Assembly (NCBI GenBank): GCA_959602045.1 | Contig: CAUGRT010000067.1 | Coordinates: 1-6,029, forward strand | Direction: 5' to 3' | Length of the DNA stretch: 6,029 nucleotides | Source: an uncultured Clostridia bacterium | GTDB lineage: Bacteria; Bacillota; Clostridia; UBA1381 | Shown: positions 5,927 through 6,029 of the stretch, in pieces | How the letters are laid out: each line of letters begins with the position of its first letter | Position numbering within the stretch: the stretch's first letter is position 1 | Made by a program: the position numbers and the translations under genes | Notes under the pieces: model-generated | The model's database searches: none | Seen by the model: the letters and a program-made list of their open reading frames with translations, nothing else | Told to the model about the DNA's origin: nothing

Positions 5927-6029
5927 GTAGACAATTACTTTGCTTTTGCTATCTTTACGGGGAGTGATTGCCTGCGTGTGTGCGTGAACATAGAACTATT
6001 CAACATTGAACAGAGGCGGTTCTTGCATA
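5927..6029. other. Upstream flank without a supported gene
   Basis: No complete gene is visible. On the minus strand one frame entering from the right edge ends at 5996 after MQEPPLFNVE, and another stays open for about 30 codons from the edge, ending near the operator. Either could be the tail of an upstream gene, but the stretch is too short to judge. No terminator hairpin with a T-run was seen. A short inverted repeat, TTCAACATTGAA, lies at 5999-6010. Confidence 0.3.

Noticed and set aside
5999..6010. Short inverted repeat TTCAACATTGAA as an operator.
   Set aside because: It has only five pairs, lies over 100 bases upstream of the -10 box and has no second copy near the other promoter; chance is sufficient explanation.

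Overview
The window looks like a Firmicute, probably a gut clostridium (Lachnospiraceae-like). The evidence is moderate GC, strong AGGAGG-type ribosome binding sites, an extended -10 promoter style and the protein families present. All recognisable genes lie on the minus strand, so transcription runs from high to low coordinates. No rRNA, tRNA, CRISPR array or insertion sequence was seen.

Layout, in transcription order. Positions 5927-6029 hold no gene I can support. A regulated promoter at 5873-5926 drives three tightly packed genes for an energy-coupling-factor (ECF) transporter: a Trep_Strep/MptD-like substrate-binding S component, a CbiQ-like T component and a double-ATPase A protein. An AraC-family regulator follows immediately. 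Its reading frame continues 36 codons upstream of its first ATG, up to a good Shine-Dalgarno placed ahead of an ATC codon. A second promoter lies just after the regulator's stop and overlaps an intrinsic terminator. It serves a pair of half-ABC transporters of the YbtP/YbtQ-IrtA/IrtB type. The first is complete; the second starts in an 8-base overlap and runs off the left edge.

Inferred function: an AraC/YbtA-like regulator, a heterodimeric YbtPQ/IrtAB-like ABC pair and an ECF module together resemble loci that take up iron-siderophore or related metal-chelate (possibly heme) ligands. The S component would bind the ligand and the T and A proteins would power import. The ABC pair would act on the same or a related ligand, in a direction the sequence does not settle. 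No siderophore synthesis gene is visible here.

The most interesting part is the regulatory DNA. The two promoters are gap-free copies of one architecture: paired direct repeats 19 bases apart, a poor -35 and an extended -10 at identical spacing. This is best explained by co-activation by the AraC protein encoded between them. At the second promoter, the predicted start site falls inside the 5' arm of the terminator. Read-through RNA could therefore fold the terminator, while RNA made from the promoter lacks half of that arm and can fold a different 12-pair hairpin.
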